NCBI GenBank assembly: GCA_963708575.1 | Contig: CAVPTB010000007.1 | Location: 992,001-1,056,000, forward strand | DNA from: DASVWZ01 sp963708575 | Lineage (GTDB): Bacteria > Acidobacteriota > Terriglobia > Terriglobales > Acidobacteriaceae | Direction of reading: 5' to 3' | Length of the DNA stretch: 64,000 bases | Shown: positions 18,624 to 27,200 of the stretch, one piece after another | How positions within the stretch are numbered: the first letter of the stretch is position 1 | How the letters are laid out: every line of letters begins with the position of its first letter | Notes under the pieces: generated by a model | The model's database searches: none | What the model saw: only the letters and a program-made list of their open reading frames with translations | Told to the model about the DNA's origin: nothing | Position numbers and translations under genes: made by a program

Positions 18624-19754
18624 ATGATTTCAGTTGAATCAATTTCCCAGGAATTAAGGGTCGCGGAAGCGAATCCCCGACAAGACCCGCGCTGGGAGTC
18701 TTTCGTAGCTGCTCATCCGAACGGATCGATCTATCACCACCCCGCGTGGTTGGAGGTTTTAGAGCGAGAGTACGGCCAAAAAGGCGTTTATTACATTTGT
18801 GAAGATGCGGAGGGACGGGTGCAAGCGATCCTCCCGATGCTGCAAACGAGAGGCCTTCCCTTCGGCGTCCGTAGCGCCGTGACGGGACGCCGTCTTTCGT
18901 CTCTGCCGCGTACACCCATTGCCGGTCCGCTTTCGGTCGATCCGCGCGCGACGGTTGCCGTGCTTCGCGAGGCCGTGCAACAAGTCGCCAAAAATCCTGG
19001 AGTTCAACTTCAGGTTAAGACGCAAAGAAACGACCTCGACGGGCTCATTGATGGGGTGGTTGGCGCTCCTTGGCGGCTCTCCTATCTTTTGCAATTGCCG
19101 GCTGATTCGGGTCAGCCTTTCCGCGTCAAGCACAGCCATAGTCGCGCCAGTATCAAATGGGCGATCAACAAGGCTACAAGGTTAGGGGTGCACGCCCGCC
19201 CGGCAGAAAGCGAGCTTGATCTCGCCGCATGGTACAGGCTCTATCTGGAGACAATGCGTAACACGGCGGTCCTACCTCGACCTTATCGTTTCTTTTACTC
19301 GCTTTGGGAGTTGTTGAAGCCTCGAGGAATGATGCGCCTGCTCCTCGCCGAACAACACATCAACGGGCGGCGGAGAATCATCGCGGGTTCTATATTCCTT
19401 TCATTCGGCCATACTGTTTCCTATGCATTCAATGGTTCCCGTCTTAGCGACTTGTCTTTGCGGCCCAATGACGTTATTCAATGGCAGGCGATCAACGACG
19501 CTTGTAAGGCGGGATTCAAGTATTTCGATTTTGGTGAAGTGCCGGAGGGACATCACGATCTGGCAAAGTTCAAGAGTAAATGGGGAGCTGAGCCGGTGCG
19601 TTTGTACAGGTATTATTACCCGGGACGCTCCGGTCTGGCGAGCGCTCCCGCGGAATCGGCAGGGTACTCAGAGTTATTAGGCAAGGTAATCTGGCGCCGG
19701 TTGCCGCTGGCGACGATCTCCTGGATCGGCGATCGACTTTATTCGTACCTTTAG
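18624..19754 (+). CDS. FemAB-like / GNAT acyltransferase (module copy A)
   Basis: A 376-aa FemAB-like protein. The N-terminal signature DPRWESFVAAHPNGSIYHHP is followed by WLEVLEREYG and GRRLSSLPRTPIAGPL; the C-terminal half holds YFDFGEVPEGHHDLAKFKSKWG and YRYYYPG. These blocks recur almost unchanged in the gene at 49.4 kb, so the two are paralogues. I infer transfer of an aminoacyl or acyl group to an EPS sugar. It is followed by the WecB gene and then by the FAD/ATP-grasp pair, the same partners as in copy B apart from WecB. Confidence 0.78.
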   Translation: MISVESISQELRVAEANPRQDPRWESFVAAHPNGSIYHHPAWLEVLEREYGQKGVYYICEDAEGRVQAILPMLQTRGLPFGVRSAVTGRRLSSLPRTPIAGPLSVDPRATVAVLREAVQQVAKNPGVQLQVKTQRNDLDGLIDGVVGAPWRLSYLLQLPADSGQPFRVKHSHSRASIKWAINKATRLGVHARPAESELDLAAWYRLYLETMRNTAVLPRPYRFFYSLWELLKPRGMMRLLLAEQHINGRRRIIAGSIFLSFGHTVSYAFNGSRLSDLSLRPNDVIQWQAINDACKAGFKYFDFGEVPEGHHDLAKFKSKWGAEPVRLYRYYYPGRSGLASAPAESAGYSELLGKVIWRRLPLATISWIGDRLYSYL

Positions 19755-19795
19755 ACAAGATTTTCGTTTTATGGGTCGGACCATAATTGGCAAAC

Positions 19796-20860
19796 ATGCG
19801 TACTCTTCACGTCGTCGGCGCCAGACCTAACTTTATGAAGGCGGCCCCAGTTATTCGGGCGTTGCGAGACCGAAACATTCCCCAAGTCTTGGTCCATACA
19901 GGCCAGCACTATGACAAGAAGATGTCTGACGTGTTTTTTGCGCAGTTAGAGATTCCGGATCCAGATGTGAATCTTGGCGTGGGCTCGGGTAGCCACGCCC
20001 AACAGACTGCCGAGACGATGATCCGTTTTGAAAAAGTGGTTGAGGATTACCGGCCGGATCTGGTGCTGGTTTATGGAGATGTGAATTCCACGGTCTCCGC
20101 CGCCTTGGTTTGCGCCAAGCTGTCGATCCCGGTAGCGCATGTCGAAGCGGGACTTCGGTCGTTCGATCGAAGAATGCCGGAGGAAATCAATCGCATCGTC
20201 ACCGATCGACTCTCAGACCTGCTGTTTACGCCCTCCGAAGACGGCGACGAAAACCTCAGGCGAGAGGGCGTCGATGAGAAAAAGGTGCATCGAGTCGGGA
20301 ACGTCATGATCGACACGCTGGTCCGCTTGTTGCCAGCGGCGGCAAAATGCCCGCAAAACGGATATCCCGAACGCTACGCGCTGGTGACACTCCACCGCCC
20401 GTCGAACGTGGATGACGGCGAAACTCTGAAAAGCATTCTGGAAACTCTGCTCGAATTAAGTCACCGGATCGCGGTGGTGTTCCCAATGCATCCACGAACC
20501 CGCCAGCGAATTTCAGAGTTCGGTTTGAGGGTTGATGACTTGCACCTGACGGAGCCGGCTCCCTACATTGAGTTTCTCGCTTTGCAAAGCCGAGCTGCCA
20601 TGGTCATCACGGATTCGGGCGGGATACAAGAGGAAACAACCTACCTGGGAGTGCCTTGCCTCACGATGCGGGACAGCACCGAGCGACCCATCACTGTGAC
20701 CGTGGGGACAAACACTCTGGTAGGAAATAGCAGGAAAAAATTGTTCGGCGAGGTCGAAGGGATTCTCAACGGCAAACGGAAAAAGTCTGCTGTTCCGGCG
20801 TTATGGGATGGCCATGCCGCGGAGCGGATTGGCGATATTATCGCCGGTCTTCAGACTTGA
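19796..20860 (+). CDS. wecB: UDP-N-acetylglucosamine 2-epimerase, non-hydrolysing
   Basis: A 354-aa enzyme that interconverts UDP-GlcNAc and UDP-ManNAc in the cytosol, supplying ManNAc for the EPS. Family motifs are clear: VVGARPNFMKAAPVI, HTGQHYD (35-40), VYGDVNST (D95), HVEAGLRS (E117), MPEE, TLHRPSNVD and DSGGIQEE. The start is ATG 19796 (MRTLHVVGARPN); an in-frame TTG nine bases earlier is less likely. It sits inside the FemAB/FAD/ATP-grasp module A, the only copy of this module with an epimerase. Confidence 0.93.
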   Translation: MRTLHVVGARPNFMKAAPVIRALRDRNIPQVLVHTGQHYDKKMSDVFFAQLEIPDPDVNLGVGSGSHAQQTAETMIRFEKVVEDYRPDLVLVYGDVNSTVSAALVCAKLSIPVAHVEAGLRSFDRRMPEEINRIVTDRLSDLLFTPSEDGDENLRREGVDEKKVHRVGNVMIDTLVRLLPAAAKCPQNGYPERYALVTLHRPSNVDDGETLKSILETLLELSHRIAVVFPMHPRTRQRISEFGLRVDDLHLTEPAPYIEFLALQSRAAMVITDSGGIQEETTYLGVPCLTMRDSTERPITVTVGTNTLVGNSRKKLFGEVEGILNGKRKKSAVPALWDGHAAERIGDIIAGLQT

Positions 20861-20868
20861 ACCTGAAT

Positions 20869-21237
20869 CTAAGACGTTTCATTCTTCAAGCAAGCGTCGG
20901 TCTCTGATCCCATTCTCTGACATGAGAAGTGCGCGAGATTAATTCTGGGTTTGCCCTGCCTAATGCAAACAGGCAACAGACGGAAACGATCGGCGCCGCG
21001 TAAGCGGTTGGGACAGGATTGCCGGTTCAGGCAAGTTCGGCAACTTGGCCGAAAGGCAAATCGCAGAATATAGATGACGAGCGCGAGATAGAAAATCGCG
21101 AGCAGATACATGAAGTGGAGGAGGCTGAACATGAGGTCGTCCTCCCAGCTAATATCCATTTCTGTGAACATGGGGTCTGTGACTTCTATCACATCTGCCT
21201 GTGTGATCTGAACACCGTTTGAAAGTTCGTTGTGCAT
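20869..21237 (-). CDS. Hypothetical small membrane protein with Cys cluster (doubtful)
   Basis: A minus-strand frame of ~122 codons from ATG 21237, in the gap between two plus-strand genes. It has one strong hydrophobic span (LLHFMYLLAIFYLALVIYIL) followed by a basic Cys motif (CRTCLNRQSCPNR). No homologue is recognised and no good ribosome site is seen. A perfect CRP-type palindrome lies inside its 5' part, which argues that the stretch may be regulatory DNA for the next gene instead. It may be a real antisense-oriented gene or chance. Confidence 0.3.
   Translation of the reverse strand: MHNELSNGVQITQADVIEVTDPMFTEMDISWEDDLMFSLLHFMYLLAIFYLALVIYILRFAFRPSCRTCLNRQSCPNRLRGADRFRLLPVCIRQGKPRINLAHFSCQRMGSETDACLKNETS
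21178..21193. promoter_or_regulatory. CRP-family operator palindrome
   Basis: TGTGA-CTTCTA-TCACA matches both half-sites of the CRP/FNR-superfamily consensus TGTGA-N6-TCACA exactly. It lies ~160 bases before the FAD oxidoreductase of module A. An equally perfect site precedes module B (49284). That a CRP-like regulator binds here is inferred. Confidence 0.5.
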
Positions 21238-21354
21238 TTTGCGGCGGCTCAGTGAAGGGCACCCATGTTTGCTGGCAGCGTGGTGGGGCGCTGTCGCAGG
21301 TTTCAATTCCGCAATCAGTCTGATTCAAATTTCCATCTTCAAATGGAGGATACT

Positions 21355-22575
21355 GTGAGCTCTGGTACGACACTTGAAGTTTCTAAACACTCAGCTGCTG
21401 TTGTGCGAGGTGTCGGTTTGTCCGATAACGACGTCGTGGTGATTGGCGCCGGTCCATATGGGCTATCGGCAGGCGCTCATCTGAAGGCCAAAGGGATGAG
21501 TGTCCGGGTGTTCGGCGAGCCCATGGAGTTCTGGGCGAGCAAGATGCCGGAAGGCATGTTGCTGCGGTCGCCCCGAGTGGCATCGAATCTTTCTGATCCG
21601 CAGAGCGCTTTCACACTGGAGGCCTACGAAGCCGCGTCGAAGACGAAGCCGTGCGCGCCGCTTCCGCTGGATACCTTTGTCGAGTATGGCCGTTGGTTTC
21701 GCCAGCAGCTCGGTTCCGATCTGGACACTCAGAATGTTGCGCGTGTAAGCCGAGACGGGCAAGGTTTCCGTCTGACTTTGCAGGACGGGAAAGAGATTCG
21801 AACGCGATCTGTGGTGGTGGCCGCAGGGATCGGGCCGTTCCAAAAGAGGCCGGCGGTTTTCAACCGGCTGCCAGCGGAACAGGTTTCGCATTGCTACGAG
21901 GGTCGCGCGGTAAAGAAGTACTCAGGACAGAGAATTGCTGTAATCGGCGGTGGTCAGAGCGCATTGGAGTCGGCCGCTCTTCTACACGAAGCAAACGCCA
22001 AGGTTGAGGTTATTGTCCGCGAACCAGGTTTGCGCTGGGTGGGAATGCACGGTTGGTTGCATCACCTAGGCCCGATCTCTGCGATGCTTTACTCGAGCCA
22101 TGACGTGGGTCCGGCTGGAATCAGCCGGCTGGTCGCCTATCCCAAGCTCATGTCGTTTGTTCCGCTGCCGCTTCGAGATAGAATTCGTACTCGTGCAGTG
22201 CGCCCGGCAGGTGCCCGGTGGCTTCCGGAGCGTCTGAAAAACGTCAAGATCGTGAACGGCCGCTCGGTGGCACAGGCTTGGACAGCCGGCGATGAAATCG
22301 CACTCAAGCTGGATGACGGGAGCGAGCGCCGGGTGGATCGAGTCGTGCTCGGAACGGGATACCGAGTGGATATCACGCAATATCCGTTTTTACCCGAGGA
22401 TCTTACAAAAGACGTGAAGGTCTTCGAGGGTTATCCTAAGCTTTCTAGTGGTTTTCGCAGTTCGGTCCCCGGCCTTCGCTTCATTGGAGCCACTGCGGCA
22501 CGTAGCTTCGGACCGCTGCTTTATTTTGTTGCTGGAACTGAATTTGCTTCTCGGGAGTTGGCGTCGCACATATAG
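21355..22575 (+). CDS. FAD-dependent oxidoreductase, N-hydroxylase/FMO-like (module copy A)
   Basis: A ~406-aa two-dinucleotide-domain flavoprotein. The FAD motif is VVIGAGPYGLSAGAHL, the NAD(P) motif is AVIGGGQSALESAALL, and the late LGTGYRVD resembles the ATGY motif of class B flavin monooxygenases and ornithine/lysine N-hydroxylases. I chose GTG 21355 because GGAGGA ends four bases upstream; ATG 21343 is the alternative. The role is unknown; the constant ATP-grasp partner downstream suggests oxidation of an amine or amino acid that is then ligated. Paralogues lie at 28.3 and 50.8 kb. Confidence 0.78.
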   Translation: MSSGTTLEVSKHSAAVVRGVGLSDNDVVVIGAGPYGLSAGAHLKAKGMSVRVFGEPMEFWASKMPEGMLLRSPRVASNLSDPQSAFTLEAYEAASKTKPCAPLPLDTFVEYGRWFRQQLGSDLDTQNVARVSRDGQGFRLTLQDGKEIRTRSVVVAAGIGPFQKRPAVFNRLPAEQVSHCYEGRAVKKYSGQRIAVIGGGQSALESAALLHEANAKVEVIVREPGLRWVGMHGWLHHLGPISAMLYSSHDVGPAGISRLVAYPKLMSFVPLPLRDRIRTRAVRPAGARWLPERLKNVKIVNGRSVAQAWTAGDEIALKLDDGSERRVDRVVLGTGYRVDITQYPFLPEDLTKDVKVFEGYPKLSSGFRSSVPGLRFIGATAARSFGPLLYFVAGTEFASRELASHI

Positions 22576-22607
22576 AGAAGGCGTTGGAACGCTTGAGGAG
22601 CAATTCA

Positions 22608-23825
22608 ATGAAACAAGAACAGGTCGGGGCCGTTGTCATTGGTGGGGAGCACCCTGGGTTGGGCATCGCCAGAAGTCTGGGGCGCAGGGGAATTCCGGTA
22701 TGTGTGATTGACGACGGTTTCTCGGCTTCACAGTTCTCCAAGTATGCAACCCACGTAGTGCGAGTGAAGGATCTACGGGATGAAAAAGCGACGGTCGATA
22801 GTGTTCTGGAGGTTGGTCGTCAATATGGACTGAGGGGTTGGGTCCTTTATCCCACGCGAGACGAGACGGTCGCTGCTTTCTCACGGCATCGCGCCAGGCT
22901 CGCGGAGTTCTTCAGGGTTACCACCCCGGAATGGGAGACGGTTCGTTGGGCGTGGGACAAGAAAAATACCTACGATCTTGCGGAAAAACTTGGGATTCCC
23001 GCACCGCGCACCTGGAATCCGCGCTGTGAGGAAGACCTTGTCGAACTGTATAATCGGCTGCCGCTCGCGATAAAGCCCGCGGTGAAAGAGAATTTCTTCT
23101 ATGCAACCGGATCGAAAGCGTGGCGAGTAGACACGCCTGAGCAACTTCGAGACTTGTTTCGTAAGGCGGCCAAGCAAATCAGCCTGGACGAGATCCTGCT
23201 ACAGGAAATCATTCCGGGCGATGGACAGCGTCAGTATTCTTACTGCGCTTTTTTTCGCGATGGAGAGGCGCACAGTTCTCTGGTCGCGCGACGCATGCGG
23301 CAGCACCCCTACGAGTTTGGCCGCGCAGCAACCTATGTAGAGACCACGGAACTGCAGGAAGTCGAGGAGCTGTCGAAACGATTTCTTCGTGCCATTAACT
23401 TCTACGGACTGGTCGAAGTCGAATTCAAACAAGATCCCAGAGACGGAAAGTTCAAGTTGCTGGATGTGAATGCCCGGGCGTGGGGATTCCACAGTCTGGG
23501 AGAGGCCACAGGCGTGGATTTTGCTTACTTGCTTTATGCGGACCAAATGGGGAAAGAAGTGGAGAGGCGCAGAAGTCCGGCTGACGTTGGGTGGTTACGC
23601 TTGATCACGGATGTGCCTACGGCCGCTTCTTACCTGTTCCACGGCCGGCTGAGTGTCCGAAAATATCTTCAATCACTGCGAAGGACTGGCACGGAATCGG
23701 TTTTTGACTGGGAAGATCCGCTTCCGTTTATCGGAGAGTGGGTGATGCTCCCTTACCTGGTGATGAAGAAAATAGTGCTGAAATCGCCTAATCCGAGCCA
23801 TTCCGGGGTGAATTTGCCAGGGTGA
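22608..23825 (+). CDS. ATP-grasp carboxylate-amine ligase (module copy A)
   Basis: A ~405-aa ATP-grasp protein with an N-terminal Rossmann-like pre-ATP-grasp domain (AVVIGGEHPGLGIARSLGRRG), the central ATP-binding part (DKKNTYDLAEKLGIPAPRTW; LAIKPAVKENFF; LQEIIPG) and the metal-binding end (VEVEFKQDPRDGKFKLLDVNARAWG). Such enzymes join a carboxylate, through an acyl-phosphate, to an amine. The start is ATG 22608, seven bases after GAGGAG. It lies 32 bases after the FAD gene, clearly an operon; the same pair recurs at 50.8-53.5 kb. Confidence 0.8.
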   Translation: MKQEQVGAVVIGGEHPGLGIARSLGRRGIPVCVIDDGFSASQFSKYATHVVRVKDLRDEKATVDSVLEVGRQYGLRGWVLYPTRDETVAAFSRHRARLAEFFRVTTPEWETVRWAWDKKNTYDLAEKLGIPAPRTWNPRCEEDLVELYNRLPLAIKPAVKENFFYATGSKAWRVDTPEQLRDLFRKAAKQISLDEILLQEIIPGDGQRQYSYCAFFRDGEAHSSLVARRMRQHPYEFGRAATYVETTELQEVEELSKRFLRAINFYGLVEVEFKQDPRDGKFKLLDVNARAWGFHSLGEATGVDFAYLLYADQMGKEVERRRSPADVGWLRLITDVPTAASYLFHGRLSVRKYLQSLRRTGTESVFDWEDPLPFIGEWVMLPYLVMKKIVLKSPNPSHSGVNLPG

Positions 23826-23889
23826 TTCACGAGACCCGAAAGAGGCGCCGGAGATGCAGAAAACCTGAGCGAGGCGCTCCGGGTGTATT

Positions 23890-23917
23890 GGCACACGCGA
23901 GTGTGCCGTGGGTCACA
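23890..23917. promoter_or_regulatory. Hairpin overlapping a near-consensus CRP-type site
   Basis: GGCACAC (23890-23896) and GTGTGCC (23901-23907) form a perfect 7-bp stem with a GCGA loop, 65 bases after the ATP-grasp stop. It overlaps TGTGC-CGTGGG-TCACA (23902-23917), one mismatch from TGTGA-N6-TCACA, ~70 bases before the next glycosyltransferase. It may be a terminator, an operator, or both. Confidence 0.35.
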
Positions 23918-23988
23918 GACTACATGTTCGCCTTGGTGAAATGATCGGACTACAATCCCCCAAAAATTCATAGAGGCGGCCCATTACC

Positions 23989-25191
23989 ATGCCTTCCGAC
24001 GGTACGGTTTCAGCTAGTCCGTCAAAGATCGCCTACATAGGGTGCTGGTACAAGTACGACATGTACTCGCACAACTGCTCGAATTTAGTCAGTTCGCTGC
24101 GCGACCACGGTGTGCACGTGGAGGTGGTGACGTCGAACTGCCGGTGCTTTTCTTCGGCGCAGCGCTTTTCAATTGCGGCCGACGAGTTGATTAATATCGA
24201 TTGCCGCCAGGTAGCGATTCCACACGCGCCACGAACTCCAGGCAGGAAACACGGACTCCTCAAGTATTATGCGGTCAGACTCTTGCGGTTGGACCTCTGG
24301 CTGGCTGTCGCACGAGGTTTTTTATATTACCGGCGCGGGCGCAAAGCGGATGTAATTCATTACGATCAAGTGCTGGAAGCTTTCGGCTGTGTTCCACTCT
24401 TCGTCATTCTGGCGATAGCGGGAATCACCGGGAAGAAGATTGTTGTCACAGTACACGAGATCGACCCTTTTCAACAAAAACACCGGAGCTTTAACAAGCT
24501 TTACCGAAAATGTGCTGCGATTTTCGCGTACAGCCTAGACATGAAGTCGAGGATCGCGGATTTGGGTGTTGAAAGCAGCAAGATTTCGGTTATCAAGTAC
24601 GGTGTTCGGATCCCGCAACTTCTCGAGCAGAGTCGATCTCGATATATCTTTTTTGGCGGTCATCACATCACCAAAGGAAAAGGCTACCAGGAATTATTGG
24701 AGGCCTTAGAGATCCTTAAGTCCCGGAAACTCGCGATACGCCTGTTGATCTACGTTGGAAGAGGTTGCAACGGGCTTGAAGAGGCCAAGCAGCTTGCAGT
24801 TGCTCGGGGCGTTGCTGACATGATCGAGTGGGAGGAATTTTTCTCCGGCGGGGAATTGGCTCGGGCCTATCAATCCAGCAAGGCTTGTATCGTGCCCTAT
24901 ACGGGAGGGTCGGCGAGACACCCGCTCAGTTGTGCGATGGCAAACGGCGTACCGGTCATCGCCACCCGCGCCGTAGATATTCCTGAGTATTTGGGAGAAT
25001 TGGGAATTTATGTCGAGGGATCCGGTCTCTCCATCGCCGAGGCGATTTGCCGAATGGACTCGGATCCCAAAGCCGGAGACGAGTTAGGCAAGAAACTGAG
25101 AGCCAAAGCCAGTTCAGAGCTGGACATCGGCAAGGTCGCGCAAGAGGTGGGCGGTTTCTATTCTCGAATCTGCTCCGCCGCGGGGGCTTAG
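23989..25191 (+). CDS. Family 4 glycosyltransferase
   Basis: A 400-aa retaining GT-B glycosyltransferase. The N-terminal acceptor domain (KIAYIGCWYKYDMYSHN; VVTVHEIDP) is followed by the C-terminal donor domain with FFGGHHITKGKGYQELLEAL and the region around IVPYTGGSARHPLSCAMANGVPVIATR. The usual E-x7-E motif is not clear in that region, as Glu residues appear only later (DIPEYLGELG). ATG 23989 follows a GAGGCGG-rich leader. It has its own upstream gap, so it may form a separate transcription unit. Confidence 0.8.
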   Translation: MPSDGTVSASPSKIAYIGCWYKYDMYSHNCSNLVSSLRDHGVHVEVVTSNCRCFSSAQRFSIAADELINIDCRQVAIPHAPRTPGRKHGLLKYYAVRLLRLDLWLAVARGFLYYRRGRKADVIHYDQVLEAFGCVPLFVILAIAGITGKKIVVTVHEIDPFQQKHRSFNKLYRKCAAIFAYSLDMKSRIADLGVESSKISVIKYGVRIPQLLEQSRSRYIFFGGHHITKGKGYQELLEALEILKSRKLAIRLLIYVGRGCNGLEEAKQLAVARGVADMIEWEEFFSGGELARAYQSSKACIVPYTGGSARHPLSCAMANGVPVIATRAVDIPEYLGELGIYVEGSGLSIAEAICRMDSDPKAGDELGKKLRAKASSELDIGKVAQEVGGFYSRICSAAGA

Positions 25192-25690
25192 GGACCAGGC
25201 CCTGCCGTAATTTGTAAGTCTATCTTTATCAATGGTATGAGTTGGAAATCATCGCCTAAATGTTTATCCCTTCGGTAGACTTTTTTTATTTTAGCGGTAG
25301 CACTTTTGGGCAATTGAAAGTCCGGTAATTCAGACGATACTGTGATGCCTGTGGGGAAGTGGACGATAAAATCCGGCTCAGTGACGGTACTGCTTGGGGT
25401 GCTGACCATTATTCTTCCTGATACTGGTTCTGCCTCAGGTGGACCTTCTGGACACTGCCTTTCAGCGAGATACAGCACCGGTCGTGGTCCACTCACAAGC
25501 CACGCTTCTCGCCGTTCCACAGGCTGTTCTCGCACCGTTTGCGTTCTACCATTCCGATAATCAGTCCGCCGGCCATGTTCTTTGGAACGAAGTTCCGGCT
25601 TATGCCGGCAGTACATCTCTTCCCGTTCTCCACGAATCTCTCCGCTGTTGAGTTCGAACACCGACTGACTCCCGCAGTTCTCAGATTGGT
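25192..25690. other. 500-bp gap without a convincing gene
   Basis: Several short frames exist here on both strands (for example 25342-25560 plus with a hydrophobic start, and 25188-25661 minus), but none shows family motifs, a ribosome site or consistent composition. The stretch may be a decayed gene. No tRNA, hairpin with T-run or repeat was recognised. Confidence 0.4.
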
Positions 25691-25795
25691 ATGCATCTGA
25701 GGAGCAAGAAACATTGGCGCGGTCCTGATCCGGTTCTCAACCGGAATCTCCCCTCTAGTCGTCGCCCAGTCATCACGTTCGGAGCCCACTCGACT

Positions 25796-27163
25796 ATGGA
25801 CAGATCTTTTTGCGAGTACTATCGATGTCCTGAGCAGTACAGTTCATTTGCCTCCAATGGCGCGGTCTCTAAAGAGTCCGGTTACTTCAAATTCGGTAAC
25901 ATTATTCTTTACGGTAGAACCTACGGCAGCGCTCCCGCGGGGTCGCCGGACCATCACCTGCGAGATGTTCTGCCGGAGACTCGCATCGAGCATCGCACGA
26001 TACGCTTGCCATTCGATGCGTCTTCAGTCCTGGACAACCTCCGTTACGAGCGTTATGCAAATTCATCGAGTAACGGTCACCCGTCGAAATCGCTTGTTGG
26101 AAGGGCCTATTACCTGATTCGCCCGGCGTTGCCGGTGAAGGTTCGAAGGCATCTCCAGAAATTCCGTCTGAACGGATGGCATCATTTGCGGTTCCCGAAT
26201 TGGCCGGTCGACCGCACCGTAGATGAAACTCTGGAAAAGCTTCTGCTGATGTCCCTTCGAGCGCATGGCCTGGAACAGATGCCATTTATTTGGTTCTGGC
26301 CGGAGGGTGCCTCGAGTTGTGCTCTGATGACACACGATGTCGAGACTGAGGCTGGAAGAGACTTCTGTCCGACCCTGATGGACATAAATGACGCTTTTGG
26401 AATTCACGCTTCATTTCAAGTTGTGCCAGAGCGGCGCTACGAAGTGCCAGACTCTTACCTGCAGTCCATTCGTAAAAGAGGCTTTGAGGTAAACGTACAG
26501 GACCTCAATCATGATGGCCACCTGTATCGTGACCGGGAGGAATTCCTGACGCGAGCGGAGAAGATCAATGCGTATGGCAGAGACTTTAAGGCGGCGGGGT
26601 TCCGGTCGGCCGTGCTCTACCGGCGTCAAGAATGGTATGACGCGCTGCAATTCTCGTACGACATGTCGGTACCCAACGTGGCACATCTGGATCCGCAACG
26701 CGGTGGTTGTTGCACTGTGATGCCGTACTTTGTAGGAAATCTGGTCGAGTTGCCCGTGACCATGACTCAGGACTATTCGCTGTTTCACATTCTCAACGAC
26801 CGTTCTATCGATTTGTGGATGCGGCAGAGCGAGCTGGTGATGGAAAAACACGGGTTAATTCATTTCATTGTGCATCCCGACTACATCACGGATGAACCGG
26901 AGCAGAACACCTACAAAGCGCTGCTCGGTTACCTGTCCAAACTGAGGGCGGAACAGAACGTCTGGATACCACTACCTCATGAGGCTGCCGCATGGTGGAG
27001 ACAGCGTTCTCAAATGAGGTTGGTTGAAGTGGATGGCACCTGGCAAATTGAAGGAAAGGGCAAAGAACGTGCGCGCATTGCCTACGCCAGCGAGAAAGAC
27101 AACCAGCTCGTTTTTTCATTTGAAGACAAATCCAAGGCGGCGGTGGCGGCCCAAATCAATTAA
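25796..27163 (+). CDS. Polysaccharide deacetylase-like protein with extra N-terminal domain
   Basis: A ~455-aa protein. The C-terminal two thirds resemble the deacetylase half of the 15.2 kb fusion: MTHDVETEAG (HDVE at 180-183), an N-terminal basic loop, and a late VHPDYIT motif. The expected HGxxH metal site is replaced by QDLNHDGHLY, so its catalytic state is uncertain. The first ~95 residues (CEYYRCPEQYSSF; KFGNIILYGRTYG) form a separate conserved-looking unit with no recognised function. The start ATG 25796 is chosen on protein character; the frame is open back to 25691. Confidence 0.65.
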   Translation: MDRSFCEYYRCPEQYSSFASNGAVSKESGYFKFGNIILYGRTYGSAPAGSPDHHLRDVLPETRIEHRTIRLPFDASSVLDNLRYERYANSSSNGHPSKSLVGRAYYLIRPALPVKVRRHLQKFRLNGWHHLRFPNWPVDRTVDETLEKLLLMSLRAHGLEQMPFIWFWPEGASSCALMTHDVETEAGRDFCPTLMDINDAFGIHASFQVVPERRYEVPDSYLQSIRKRGFEVNVQDLNHDGHLYRDREEFLTRAEKINAYGRDFKAAGFRSAVLYRRQEWYDALQFSYDMSVPNVAHLDPQRGGCCTVMPYFVGNLVELPVTMTQDYSLFHILNDRSIDLWMRQSELVMEKHGLIHFIVHPDYITDEPEQNTYKALLGYLSKLRAEQNVWIPLPHEAAAWWRQRSQMRLVEVDGTWQIEGKGKERARIAYASEKDNQLVFSFEDKSKAAVAAQIN

Positions 27164-27200
27164 GGGCTTGCATCGCGCACAAAAATCCTCTATCGGTTGA

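Noticed and set aside
25188..25661. 157-codon minus-strand frame in the gap after the GT4
   Set aside because: Composition is charged and irregular, there is no motif and no ribosome site, and overlapping frames on the plus strand are equally long.
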